NCBI GenBank assembly: GCA_021325515.1
Contig: JAJPHC010000013.1
Span: 374,001 to 438,000 of the forward strand
Source: Acidobacteriota bacterium
Lineage (GTDB): Bacteria; Acidobacteriota; Thermoanaerobaculia; Gp7-AA8
DNA length: 64,000 nucleotides
Direction: 5' to 3'
In this document: positions 46,948 to 56,757 of the stretch, in pieces
Layout of the letters: every line of letters starts with the position of its first letter
How positions within the stretch are numbered: the stretch's first letter is position 1
Notes under the pieces: generated by a model
Told to the model about the DNA's origin: nothing
The model's database searches: none
What the model saw: the letters and a program-made list of their open reading frames with translations, nothing else
Translations under genes and position numbers: made by a program

Positions 46948-48054
46948 TTACGCGTTCACGAATCGCCGCATGTCGACATTCGCCATCAGTCCGATGGCCA
47001 TGAAGAACATCATCGTCGACGAACCGCCGTACGAGATCAGCGGCAGCGGAATTCCGGTCGTCGGCAGAACGCCGATCTGCATCGACACGTTGATCAGCAC
47101 GTGAAAGATGAAGAACGCGATGAGGCAGATCGAGAGGAATGTGCCTCCTCGATCGCGTGCGTTCTTGGCGAACGTCATCGCCTGGATCACGAGAAAGAGA
47201 TAGAGCCCGAGCACGATGATGACGCCGATGAAGCCCCACTCCTCGCCGAGCACTGCGAAGATGAAGTCGGTGTGGCGCGCGGGGAGAAACGCGAGCTTCG
47301 CCTGCGTTCCCTGCTTGAAACCCTTCCCGTGAATGCCGCCGGAACCGATCGCGATCTTTGCCTGCGTCACCTGATAGCCCGACTTGAGCGGATCGCGCTC
47401 GGGGTTGAGGAAGATCATCACGCGCTCGCGCTGATAGCCCCGCAGCACCTTGAAATAGCCGATCGGCAGAACCACGATCGCAGTCAGGATCATGATGGCC
47501 CAGACGCGCCAGCGGATCCCGCCGAAGAACATCGCCACACCGACCAGCGGCGCGAACGACGCAGCGGTTCCGAAGTCGGGCTGCACGAAGATGAGAAATA
47601 CGGGGAGCCCGATGATGCCGAGCGCAATCGCGAATGAGCGCAGGTTCAGATAGGCGCGGTCATTCGAGTCGAAAAACCGCGCGAGCATCAGCGCGGTGAA
47701 CACCTTCATGAACTCCGCCGGCTGGAACTGAAACGAGCCGATGTGAATCCACGACTTCACGTGCGCCGTCACTTTTCCCCACAGCAGGAGATAGAGAAGC
47801 ATCGCGTTGCCGATGCCGTAGAGGATCGGCGCGACGTCGAAGAAGACGTGATAGTCGATGACCATGAAGACGACCATCAACGCGATGCCGATGGCCATCC
47901 AGACGAGCTGGCGATGAAAGATCTTGAGCCCGGGGTCGGTGAAGTAGGTTGCGCTGTTGATCAGGAGGCAGCCGATGGCCGCGATCAGCAGCGCAGTGCC
48001 GATGAAGTTGAAGTCGACGGAAGCAAATCCGCGGTCGCGGATGACGCGTGACAT
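46948..48054 (-). CDS. rodA: Elongasome peptidoglycan glycosyltransferase RodA
   Basis: A 368-residue SEDS glycosyltransferase from the ATG at 48054, which overlaps the mrdA stop as TGATG; the longer frame to 48327 is an artefact. Motifs: SWIHIGSFQFQPAEFMKV, QPDFGTA, ARHTDFIFAVLGEEWGFIG and the end GIPLPLISYGGSSTM, with about ten membrane helices. RodA polymerises glycan strands for cell elongation together with PBP2, encoded just upstream. Confidence 0.96.
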   Translation of the reverse strand: MSRVIRDRGFASVDFNFIGTALLIAAIGCLLINSATYFTDPGLKIFHRQLVWMAIGIALMVVFMVIDYHVFFDVAPILYGIGNAMLLYLLLWGKVTAHVKSWIHIGSFQFQPAEFMKVFTALMLARFFDSNDRAYLNLRSFAIALGIIGLPVFLIFVQPDFGTAASFAPLVGVAMFFGGIRWRVWAIMILTAIVVLPIGYFKVLRGYQRERVMIFLNPERDPLKSGYQVTQAKIAIGSGGIHGKGFKQGTQAKLAFLPARHTDFIFAVLGEEWGFIGVIIVLGLYLFLVIQAMTFAKNARDRGGTFLSICLIAFFIFHVLINVSMQIGVLPTTGIPLPLISYGGSSTMMFFMAIGLMANVDMRRFVNA

Positions 48055-50063
48055 CAGTGGCCGATCTCCGCTCCAGCCGGCGCAGGCGGCGCCTTCGGCA
48101 TCTGTCCTGGCTGCGGAAGGTCGCCTTCCCTGATCGCCTGCAGCGTCTCCGGGTTCGAGAGGTCGAGGTTCGCGTTCTCGAGCTGGCGCGAGAACTTCGC
48201 CTCGTACAGAAGTTTTGCAAGAGGGGCCGCGTCGGTGCCGCCGTGCGCGCCGGCGTGTTCGACGAACACGACGACGACCATCTGCGGCGTGTCGCCCGGC
48301 GCGCCCGGCGCGTAGGAAGCGAACCACGCGTGGTCGCGCGACATGAAGGGGAGTCCCGCCGTGCTGAACCAGCCCTTCTGCGCGATGACCTGGACGGTGC
48401 CGGTCTTCCCCGCGATGTTGAGGCCGGCCACGCGGGCGTTGGAGCCGGTGCCGCCTTCTTCGTTGACCACCTTCCAGAGGCCGTTCTGCGCATGTTCGAC
48501 GTCGTCATGCGACAGCTTGAGGTGACGCAACGCCTGGTTAGCCACCTTGTAGCGCTCGATGCGCCCGTCGGGGTTCGTATGTTCGATGAAACGCACGACG
48601 TGCGGGCGGAAGACCGTGCCGCCGTTCGCGATCGCCGCCATCATCGTCGCCACCTGCAGCGGCGTCACGATCAGCGGGCCCTGTCCGATGGCGACGGAGA
48701 TCGTTTCCGACGGATACCACTTCCGATGCTGTTTCTTTTCCGCCCATTCGCTGGATGGAACGACGCCCGCCTTCTCGCCGTCGAGATCGATCTGCGTGAT
48801 CTCGCCAAAGCCGAGATCGTGCGCCCACTTCGAGATCTTGTCGACGCCGAGGCGCGCGCCGGTGTTGTAGAAGAAGATGTCGCAGGAGACTTTCAGCGCG
48901 CGCTCGACGGAAACGGCGCCATGCCCGTTCTTCTGCCAGCAGCGGAACCGCCGTCCGTAGAACACGCCGCTGCCGCCGCAGTCGAACGTCGTACCCGGAC
49001 CGATCGCCCCTTCGGCAAGACCGGCCACTGCCATCACCGTCTTGAAGACGGAGCCGGGCGAGTAGAGACCCTGAATCGCCCGATTGAGCTCGATCTTGAA
49101 TGGATTCGACGTGATCGTCTTGTAGACCTGCGGTGTAAACCGTTTCGAATAAACGTTCGGATTGAATTCTGGCGACGACACCATCGCCAGCACTTCGCCA
49201 TTGCGCGGATCGAGTGCGACGGCCGAGCCGACGAACTCGTTTTCGGTGAAGTACTGCTCTGCGCGGCGCTGCAGCTCGAAGTCGATCGTGAGATAGACGT
49301 TGTCGCCCGGCACCGCCTCTTTGCGCGCCTGCTTCACTTCCTCGAGGCGGCGGCCGTGACTGTCATACTCCCAGTACTGCGCGCCGTCTTTTCCGCGCAG
49401 GCCGAGCTGCGTGCCGCCCATCGTGATGTTGTCGTACATCAGCTCGACGCCGCGCTTGCCGATGAGATCACCCTGCTTGAGGTCCTTGTGCTGCGCGAGC
49501 TCCTTTTCGCCGACTTCACCGATGAAGCCGAGGATGTGCGATGCCATCGTGCCGTAGGGGTAATTGCGGCGCTGCACCGGATTGACGGAGAGCTCGGGGA
49601 AGGCGAGGTTGTGGGCCTGAATCGCGGCGACCTGGGCCATCGACAGATCTTCCGCCAGGTCGAACGGATGCGATGCGGGCAACTGATTGCCCTTGTCGAA
49701 TCGCGCCTCGAGCTCCTGCGGCGTGATCTGCAGAACGTCGGCAAGGAACTCCATCAGCTTCGGCTTGTGTGTGGGATCGCTCTTCACGAGCGGATTCATC
49801 ACGATCCGGTCGAGCGAGAGCGAGTAGGCCGGCTGATTGTCGGCGAGGATCTTTCCGTTGCGATCCATGATGAGACCGCGTTTCGCGGGAGAGACGATCT
49901 CGCGCAGCGCGTTCGATTCTGATAGACCGCGATACTTCTCCGCCTGCACGCCCTGTACGAACCAGAACGAGCCGGCCAGAAACACGAAGGCCGCAACGAC
50001 GCCCCAGGTGACGACGTTGATGCGGAAATTGATGAACTTCTGATCGTCCCGATAGACACGCAT
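48054..50063 (-). CDS. mrdA: Elongasome transpeptidase PBP2 (MrdA)
   Basis: A 669-residue class B penicillin-binding protein. An N-terminal membrane helix (about 17-37) precedes the dimerisation domain starting SPAKRGLIMDRNGKIL. The transpeptidase has the active Ser in YSPGSVFKT, an SCD motif (VSCDIFF) in the SxN position, and KTGT (AGKTGTVQV). A Cys pair (DCGGSG, RCWQKNGHG) matches the PBP2 family. The C-terminal tail is Pro/Ala rich. It lies between mreD and rodA. Confidence 0.96.
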   Translation of the reverse strand: MRVYRDDQKFINFRINVVTWGVVAAFVFLAGSFWFVQGVQAEKYRGLSESNALREIVSPAKRGLIMDRNGKILADNQPAYSLSLDRIVMNPLVKSDPTHKPKLMEFLADVLQITPQELEARFDKGNQLPASHPFDLAEDLSMAQVAAIQAHNLAFPELSVNPVQRRNYPYGTMASHILGFIGEVGEKELAQHKDLKQGDLIGKRGVELMYDNITMGGTQLGLRGKDGAQYWEYDSHGRRLEEVKQARKEAVPGDNVYLTIDFELQRRAEQYFTENEFVGSAVALDPRNGEVLAMVSSPEFNPNVYSKRFTPQVYKTITSNPFKIELNRAIQGLYSPGSVFKTVMAVAGLAEGAIGPGTTFDCGGSGVFYGRRFRCWQKNGHGAVSVERALKVSCDIFFYNTGARLGVDKISKWAHDLGFGEITQIDLDGEKAGVVPSSEWAEKKQHRKWYPSETISVAIGQGPLIVTPLQVATMMAAIANGGTVFRPHVVRFIEHTNPDGRIERYKVANQALRHLKLSHDDVEHAQNGLWKVVNEEGGTGSNARVAGLNIAGKTGTVQVIAQKGWFSTAGLPFMSRDHAWFASYAPGAPGDTPQMVVVVFVEHAGAHGGTDAAPLAKLLYEAKFSRQLENANLDLSNPETLQAIREGDLPQPGQMPKAPPAPAGAEIGH

Positions 50064-50071
50064 TTAGAGGA

Positions 50072-50581
50072 TCACCACCCTCCGATCGCCCTGCGGCTCG
50101 CTTCGATCGGTTCCTCTCGCAGAAACAGAGTGAGCAACTGGTAGACCAGCATTCCGAACAGCAGTGTGAAGATCGTCTTCACCAGCAGCCCCTGCTCGAA
50201 CATCTCGATCTTCTGCTTCACGAGGATGTTGACGAGGATGTAGATCACCATCTCGTTCACGATGACCGCGCCGGCGAGGCATGCGCCGAACGCCAGCGTG
50301 CCGCGCAGCACCAGGCGCGCGTTGATCGAGGCGACGGTATAGGCGCAGACGGTCAGCGCGAATGCGTGCAGGCCGAACATCGAAGCGGAGAACGCATCCT
50401 GTACGAGTCCCGCCGCGACGCCGGCGATGATCGCGCCGAAGATGTTGCCCCCCATCGCGTAGTAGACGATGAGGATGATGTACGGATTGAAGAACGCGAG
50501 TGCGTTGGGGAAGAAGCTGTCGAGCAGAGAGTGCAGCGTCAGCGCGATCAGCAGGCCGATGATGAACCGCAGCCATCTCAA
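50072..50581 (-). CDS. mreD: Rod shape-determining protein MreD
   Basis: A 169-residue protein with five to six hydrophobic helices (for example PYIILIVYYAMGGNIFGAIIAG and GLLVKTIFTLLFGMLVYQLL), typical of MreD. Its start overlaps the mreC stop by four bases and mrdA follows nine bases after its stop. MreD is a membrane partner of MreC in the elongation complex. Confidence 0.9.
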   Translation of the reverse strand: MRWLRFIIGLLIALTLHSLLDSFFPNALAFFNPYIILIVYYAMGGNIFGAIIAGVAAGLVQDAFSASMFGLHAFALTVCAYTVASINARLVLRGTLAFGACLAGAVIVNEMVIYILVNILVKQKIEMFEQGLLVKTIFTLLFGMLVYQLLTLFLREEPIEASRRAIGGW

Positions 50582-51429
50582 GGTGCGTACCTCGCAACCT
50601 GGGGCGGAATCTTGCGCGTGTGAATCACGATGACTTCCTCGATCGCTCCGAAATCCACCGCCGGCTTTACGGCGATGCCTTTGAAGAGATCCGTTCCTTT
50701 CGCGACCTTGATGACCGTGCCGACCGGGATTCCTTTCGGAAAGATGCCGTCGATGCCGGCGGTCGTCGCCGTATCGCCGGGGACGACGTCGGCCAGGGAA
50801 GGCACTTCGTACATCTGCGCGCCGCCGCGTCCATCGCCGCGCACGACGCCCTGCCGCCGCGTCCGATCGATCAGCGTTCCGACCGCGCAGGTGCTGTCGG
50901 TGATCAACTGAACCTTCGAGAGGTCCTTCGTCGTCAGCACGACGCGTCCGATCAGACCGTTGGCATTCACGACCGCGTCGTTGACCTCGACGCCGGCATC
51001 GGAACCGCGGTCGATGATCAGCGATTTGAAGCGGCCGGACGTGTCGAGCATGATCGCGGTCGCCAGCGTTGTCGGCATGTCGACCTGCTCCGAGTAGCCG
51101 AGGAGCGTTCGCAACCGCCGGAGATCGCCCTCGGACTGCTGCAGGCGGAGATTCTTGGCCGTCAGCTCGGCGACTTTGCGATGCAGCTCGTTGTTCTCGT
51201 TGACCGAGCGCCGCATGTCGAGATACCCGTGGTACATGTCGGACGCCGAGCGGCCGGCCCAGTTCACCGCTTTCGGCACGGGCGAGAAAATCGTCATGAC
51301 CGTCCGCTCGAACATCGTGCGTGTTTCGCCGACGTAGCGCGTCTGGCTGCTACGGCTCATGACGAGAAAGAGGAGCGCCAGCACGATCAGAAAAAACAAC
51401 GTCGGCCGGCTGCGAATGACGTCTTCCAT
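50578..51429 (-). CDS. mreC: Rod shape-determining protein MreC
   Basis: A 283-residue bitopic protein: an N-terminal helix (about 10-25, TLFFLIVLALLFLVM), a coiled coil (NENNELHRKVAELTAKNLRLQQ) and the MreC beta-barrel domain with GLIGRVVLTTKDLSKVQLITD and GIFPKGIPVGTV. MreC links MreB to PBP2 and activates it. A 130-base gap with a tandem-repeat hairpin separates it from mreB. Confidence 0.95.
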   Translation of the reverse strand: MEDVIRSRPTLFFLIVLALLFLVMSRSSQTRYVGETRTMFERTVMTIFSPVPKAVNWAGRSASDMYHGYLDMRRSVNENNELHRKVAELTAKNLRLQQSEGDLRRLRTLLGYSEQVDMPTTLATAIMLDTSGRFKSLIIDRGSDAGVEVNDAVVNANGLIGRVVLTTKDLSKVQLITDSTCAVGTLIDRTRRQGVVRGDGRGGAQMYEVPSLADVVPGDTATTAGIDGIFPKGIPVGTVIKVAKGTDLFKGIAVKPAVDFGAIEEVIVIHTRKIPPQVARYAP

Positions 51430-51453
51430 GGTTACGCCGCGGAACTCAGCAAG

Positions 51454-51557
51454 GATGGGACCATGAGACGGATAGGACGGATGGGACGGATGGGTAGAAC
51501 CGTTATTTCGTCGGTCCCATCGGTCCTATCCGTCCTATCCGTCCTATTCGTCCCATC
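51454..51557. repeat. Inverted repeat of 9-bp units (GGACGGATR) between mreB and mreC
   Basis: A left arm of GACGGATRG nonamers (51454-51494) and a right arm of their complement, CCTATCCGT nonamers (51513-51557), can pair over about 40 bases with several mismatches. The array fills most of the mreB-mreC gap and stops three bases before the mreB stop codon region at 51560. Confidence 0.8.
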
Positions 51558-51559
51558 TT

Positions 51560-52603
<1,044 letters not shown>

Positions 52604-52684
52604 TTAATGAGGTTCCTACGAGGTCGAGCTTGCCGCGGTGCAAAAGACTTGCCCCGGGTGTGTGGGTGCTTCTACTGCGGATGA

Positions 52685-54130
52685 CTATTCTTCGCTAACG
52701 ATGATCGTCTGGGATTTTACAGTGGGGTTGCCGGAAGGATCGACTGCTTTGACGATCACGTCGTTGCGGCCGACTTTCCCGAGAGTGATGAGCTTCTTGA
52801 AGTGGCCGCTGGATTCCACCTCGACCTCTTCTCCATTGATGAACACGCTGGCGCCCGGCTCCGTCGTTCCCTCGATGAAGTAGTTCGCCGAGCCGATCGA
52901 GAACGGCGGATTCAGATTGAGAGGCGGCGGCGTCGTATCGCCTCCGGGGAGCGGCCCCTTCGGACCTTTGTCGCCTCCGCTGGCGCGGAAACGGCGGAAG
53001 GATGAGAAGGGTCCCACCTCTCCGTCCGCTCCGATCGAAGCGACGCGCCAGTAGAACATTCCTTCCTGTGTCACGCGTGCAACCGCCTGCGGTTTCGTCC
53101 GCCGCGCGTTGATCTCCAGCGTCGAGAAGAGCCGCGAGCGCGAGACCTGCAGCTGGTAGGAGGCCGCGCCCGGCACCGGTTCCCATCCGAAATCGATCCG
53201 CGCGTCGTTCGCCATCTGGAAGACCTGGCTGTCGCCCGGGCCGAGGAGCGCCGGAGGAGCCAGCGTCTTCTTCACGGGCGAGATGGTTCCCTGCGAGCTC
53301 GCAGTCACCTTTTCTCCGCCGGCGAGCTTGATCGCATCGCCGCCCGCGGTCGATGTGACTGCCGCGGTGCCCTTCATCGTCAGGATGTTCGTCGCGCTTT
53401 GTTTGTCGACGCCGACCTGCGTCGTCGACGCGGAGTCGACCACGACCTGGCTGCCCGGCGTGCGGATCGTCGATTGATCGTCGGTCGTCGCAACTTCGAC
53501 GGGACCGACTTTGAGCTCGACGCCGTTCGTCTTCTTCGACTGGCCGGGAGCAACCTGCGCGTAGATTTCGAGGAGTGCGCTCGGCCCCATCGTGTAGACC
53601 GAGTTGTTCGTGAAGATGAGCTCGGCCGACGCGCCATCGGCCGTCTTCACCCAGTCGCCGTTCATCAGCGGAGTGCGAAGGTCGGCGGCCTTCCAGTCGC
53701 TCGTAGAGCTCTTCTGCACCTGCACGTCGCCTTCGACCGTGAGGAATCGTGCGTCGTTCTCATCGGTGACGACGCCGATGCGGCTGATCGTCTGCGACTC
53801 GACGGCCGCGCTCTGCGCCTCGGGATATTTCCCGCTATTGAATAAGGTGTTGGCTTCGTCGAGCTTCTTCTGCGCGCGGTCGAACTCTGTCTTGTGAGTA
53901 GCGAAATCCTTCGAGGAAGCAAGACCGTTGAGCGCCTGCCGCGCATCGGTGATGGCGGCCTCGGCCAGCGTCTTCGGATTGCCGCTCTGATTCTTCCAGA
54001 ACCAGTAGGCTCCGCCGCCGATCAGCAGAAGAAGAACGATGAGACCGATCTGTTTGAGCCGGTCGATCGAAATCAGATACCAGTCGATGCTCTCGGTGCT
54101 GGCAGCCGCGGGAGTCTTCTTTTTGGCCAT
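52685..54130 (-). CDS. Membrane-anchored FecR-domain protein with C-terminal Ig-like repeats
   Basis: A 481-residue protein with a cytoplasmic N-terminus, one membrane helix (about 27-46, QIGLIVLLLLIGGGAYWFW), a helical region (residues 60-110), a FecR-type beta domain (NGDWVKTADGASAELIFTNNSVYTMGPSALLEI), a Fn3-like segment (GAASYQLQVSRSRLFSTLE) and a final Ig-like domain (GTTEPGASVFINGEEVEVESSGHFKKLI). FecR proteins in other bacteria pass signals to ECF sigma factors, but none is nearby. The N-terminus is Lys/Ala rich. It is divergent from ppiD. Confidence 0.8.
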   Translation of the reverse strand: MAKKKTPAAASTESIDWYLISIDRLKQIGLIVLLLLIGGGAYWFWKNQSGNPKTLAEAAITDARQALNGLASSKDFATHKTEFDRAQKKLDEANTLFNSGKYPEAQSAAVESQTISRIGVVTDENDARFLTVEGDVQVQKSSTSDWKAADLRTPLMNGDWVKTADGASAELIFTNNSVYTMGPSALLEIYAQVAPGQSKKTNGVELKVGPVEVATTDDQSTIRTPGSQVVVDSASTTQVGVDKQSATNILTMKGTAAVTSTAGGDAIKLAGGEKVTASSQGTISPVKKTLAPPALLGPGDSQVFQMANDARIDFGWEPVPGAASYQLQVSRSRLFSTLEINARRTKPQAVARVTQEGMFYWRVASIGADGEVGPFSSFRRFRASGGDKGPKGPLPGGDTTPPPLNLNPPFSIGSANYFIEGTTEPGASVFINGEEVEVESSGHFKKLITLGKVGRNDVIVKAVDPSGNPTVKSQTIIVSEE

Positions 54131-54165
54131 CTTCTAAAGAACAAAGCTGTTATAGCACAGGAAGA

Positions 54166-54268
54166 GGAGAGCGGACGCCTAGTCCGCAGCGATTGGGCAT
54201 CCGCGCCCGATTCGCGATCCAGCCGCCGGGCGTGGCGCCCGCCGGCTGCGGACGAGTGTCCGCTCTCC
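54166..54268. repeat. Inverted repeat in the fecR-like/ppiD divergent gap
   Basis: Arms 54166-54190 and 54245-54268 pair over 11 plus 9 bases (GGAGAGCGGAC and TCCGCAGC blocks) around a 4-5-base internal loop. The interior holds a smaller GGGCG-TGG-CGCCC hairpin. The whole element occupies half of a 223-base divergent gap. Confidence 0.8.
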
Positions 54269-54353
54269 ACCGTTTGCAAGATGCTGGAAGTAACGAGTAC
54301 ACTGCCGCGTTTTTTCGGAATACCTCGAACTTCCTCGAAAGGTCGTCTTCTTC

Positions 54354-56294
54354 ATGCTCAAAGTAATGCGCGACAGCTTCCACCAGTTGAAGTGGATTCT
54401 CCTCGCGGTGGTCGCCGCGTTCATCATCGGCTTCGTTTTCATCGACATGGGTCTTGGCGGCGCACGCAGCGGCCAGGAGAGCGAGCGCGCCTATGCGGCA
54501 CGCGTGAACGGCTCGACGATTTCGTATCGCGAGTACCAGCGCGCGCTCTACAACATGACCGAGTACTACAAGCGGATGTACGGTCAGCAGTTCAATGAAG
54601 ACATGCTCGAGCAGATGGGACTGCAGAAGCAGGTTCTCGACATGCTCGTCGATCAGCGCCTCCTGCTGCAGGAAGCCGATCGTCTTCACCTGACTGCATC
54701 GCAGGAAGAGCTCCGCAAGAAGATTCTCGAGAATCCGACGCTGAACCCGGATGGCAAGTTCGTCGGGAACGAACTCTATGCGCGCTACGTGCGCATGATG
54801 AACTACAACGATCCGGCCGAGTTCGAAGAGGATCTCTCGCGCGAGATCACGCTCACCAAGATGCAGTCGGCGATGACCGACTCCGTCGTCGTTTCGCCGA
54901 AGGCTGCCGAGGCGGAGTATCGCCGTATCAGCGAGAACGCGAAGATCCGTTATGTGCTCTATCCCGCGATGCGCGAGATGGGCGGCGTCGCGGTCAGCGA
55001 TGCGGAGCTCACCGCTTACTACAACGCGAACAGCAAGAAGTACGTTCACTCGGAGCAGCGTGAGCTGCGCTACCTCATCGCCGATTACACGAAGCTCCGC
55101 TCGATGATTCAGCCGACCGAGCAGCAGCTTCGTGCGAAGTACGAATCGCAGAAGGCCGATTTCACGAATCCGCCGTCGGCGCACGTGCTGCACATCCTCA
55201 TCAAGGTCGATCCGAATGCGACGCCGGAGCAGGACGCCGCGGCGAAAGCGAAGGCCGAAGGGCTCGTCGCGCAGTTGAAAGCCGGCGGCGACTGGGCCGC
55301 TCTCGCGAAGGCGAACTCGCAGGATCCGTCGTCCAGCTCCAACGGCGGCGACATGGGGTGGTTCAACCAGGGACAGATGGTCGACGCATTCGACCAGAAG
55401 GTTTTCTCCGCGCCGATCAACTCGGTCGAGCTGGTGCGCACGCCGGAGTACGGCTATCACATCATCAAGGTTCTCGACCGCAAGCCGGCCGGCGTGAAGC
55501 CGTTCGAAGAAGTGCGCATGCAGCTCGCGCAGCAGCTTGTCGAGCAGCTCTCCAAAGATCAGGCGCGCGACGCGATCGCCAAAGTCGCGCAGCAGATTCG
55601 CGACGCGAAGCCGAAGACCGCCGACGAGTTCTCGAAGCTCGCGAATGACAAGGTCGTCTCCAACGACACGAAGTGGTTCCAGAAGGCCGACGCCGTCCCC
55701 GGCCTCGGCTACAACACGGTCGTCAGCCAGTGGGCGTTCCAGGCGAAGCCCAACGAGACGAGTGACGTCATCGGTACCTCGCGCGGTCCGGCGATCTTCT
55801 TCGTCGAAGCCGTTCGTCCCGGCGCAGTCAGTGCGCTCGATGAAGTGAAAGAGAAAGTCATGATGGACGCGCGCACCGACAAGGCCGTCGAGGTCGCGAA
55901 GCAGAAGCTTCAGAACGCGATGGCCGGTGCTCCGAACATCGATGCGGTGGGAGCGAAGATCGGCATTCCTGCGACGGAGACGACCGTGCAGCGCCAGGGC
56001 GTTGCGGCGGGAATCCAGGGTGACACCACCGCGCTGCTCGAAGCGGCGATGGCGGCGAACGTCGGCGAGTTGAAGGGACCGATCGTCACCGGCAACGGCG
56101 TGATCGCCTTCCAGGTCACCGAGCAGAAGAAGGTGACGCCGCAGGAGCTCGATGCGAATCGCCAGGCGTACGCCGATCAGCTTCGCCAGCAGGAGGCGCG
56201 CAGCCTGCGCCAGTCGCTGCTGCAGCGTCTGAAGAAGACCGCGAAAATCGACGTCAACGACAAGCTGCTCGCGACTCCGCAGAAGGGCGCGTAG
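54354..56294 (+). CDS. ppiD: Periplasmic folding chaperone / peptidyl-prolyl isomerase PpiD-like
   Basis: A 646-residue protein anchored by one N-terminal helix (about 14-33, WILLAVVAAFIIGFVFIDMG). A SurA_N-like helical region (ARVNGSTISYREYQRALYN) precedes a parvulin PPIase domain around residues 280-380 (HVLHILIKVD, GGDMGWFNQGQMVDAFDQKVFS, GYHIIKVLD), followed by a second, degenerate parvulin-like part. It assists outer-membrane and periplasmic protein folding. The stop overlaps the thioesterase GTG start by one base. Confidence 0.92.
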   Translation: MLKVMRDSFHQLKWILLAVVAAFIIGFVFIDMGLGGARSGQESERAYAARVNGSTISYREYQRALYNMTEYYKRMYGQQFNEDMLEQMGLQKQVLDMLVDQRLLLQEADRLHLTASQEELRKKILENPTLNPDGKFVGNELYARYVRMMNYNDPAEFEEDLSREITLTKMQSAMTDSVVVSPKAAEAEYRRISENAKIRYVLYPAMREMGGVAVSDAELTAYYNANSKKYVHSEQRELRYLIADYTKLRSMIQPTEQQLRAKYESQKADFTNPPSAHVLHILIKVDPNATPEQDAAAKAKAEGLVAQLKAGGDWAALAKANSQDPSSSSNGGDMGWFNQGQMVDAFDQKVFSAPINSVELVRTPEYGYHIIKVLDRKPAGVKPFEEVRMQLAQQLVEQLSKDQARDAIAKVAQQIRDAKPKTADEFSKLANDKVVSNDTKWFQKADAVPGLGYNTVVSQWAFQAKPNETSDVIGTSRGPAIFFVEAVRPGAVSALDEVKEKVMMDARTDKAVEVAKQKLQNAMAGAPNIDAVGAKIGIPATETTVQRQGVAAGIQGDTTALLEAAMAANVGELKGPIVTGNGVIAFQVTEQKKVTPQELDANRQAYADQLRQQEARSLRQSLLQRLKKTAKIDVNDKLLATPQKGA

Positions 56295-56674
56295 TGTCCG
56301 GGATCGCGCCGAAGTGGAACGAGCCGGCGATCCGCGTGCTGATGATGCCGCGGGATACGAATGCGCACGGCACGATCTTCGGCGGCGTGATCCTTTCCTA
56401 CATCGACCAGGCTGGCGCGATCGAAGCGCGCCGGCAGGGCCTGCAGTTCATGGTCACCGTCTCGATGGACAAGGTCGTGTTTCACGAGCCGGTCTTCGTC
56501 GGTGACCTCGTCAGCTTCTGGACCGAGACTCTCCGCATCGGCAATACCTCGATTACGACGAAGGTCGTGGTCGAGGTCATTCGCGGCGGCAGCGAGCGCA
56601 AGACCGTCACCGAAGCTCAGGTCGTCTACGTCAACATCGGCGACGACCGGAAGCCGAAGGCGATTCGGAACTGA
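56294..56674 (+). CDS. Acyl-CoA thioesterase (YciA/hot-dog fold)
   Basis: A 126-residue single hot-dog domain: MMPRDTNAHGTIFGGVILSYIDQAG is the catalytic N/D-H-G region of YciA/BFIT-type thioesterases, followed by VSMDKVVFHEPVFVGDLVSF. It hydrolyses acyl-CoA esters in the cytoplasm; chain-length preference cannot be read from the sequence. The GTG start shares a base with the ppiD stop, so the genes are coupled. Its own stop codon touches a long AAAATTG inverted repeat. Confidence 0.92.
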   Translation: MSGIAPKWNEPAIRVLMMPRDTNAHGTIFGGVILSYIDQAGAIEARRQGLQFMVTVSMDKVVFHEPVFVGDLVSFWTETLRIGNTSITTKVVVEVIRGGSERKTVTEAQVVYVNIGDDRKPKAIRN

Positions 56675-56757
56675 AAATTGAAAATTGAAAATTGAAAATT
56701 GAAAATGAATTCGGGCGTGCCGTTCATTTTCAATTTTCAATTTTCAATTTTCAATTT
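56675..56757. repeat. Perfect 35-bp inverted repeat of AAAATTG heptamers between thioesterase and rarA
   Basis: Arms 56675-56709 and 56723-56757 are perfectly complementary with a 13-base GC-rich loop. Each arm is a run of AAAATTG/GAAAATT heptamers. The left arm starts right after the thioesterase stop, and the rarA stop codon lies inside the right arm. The AT-rich element contrasts with the GC-rich surroundings and could terminate both convergent genes. Confidence 0.95.
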
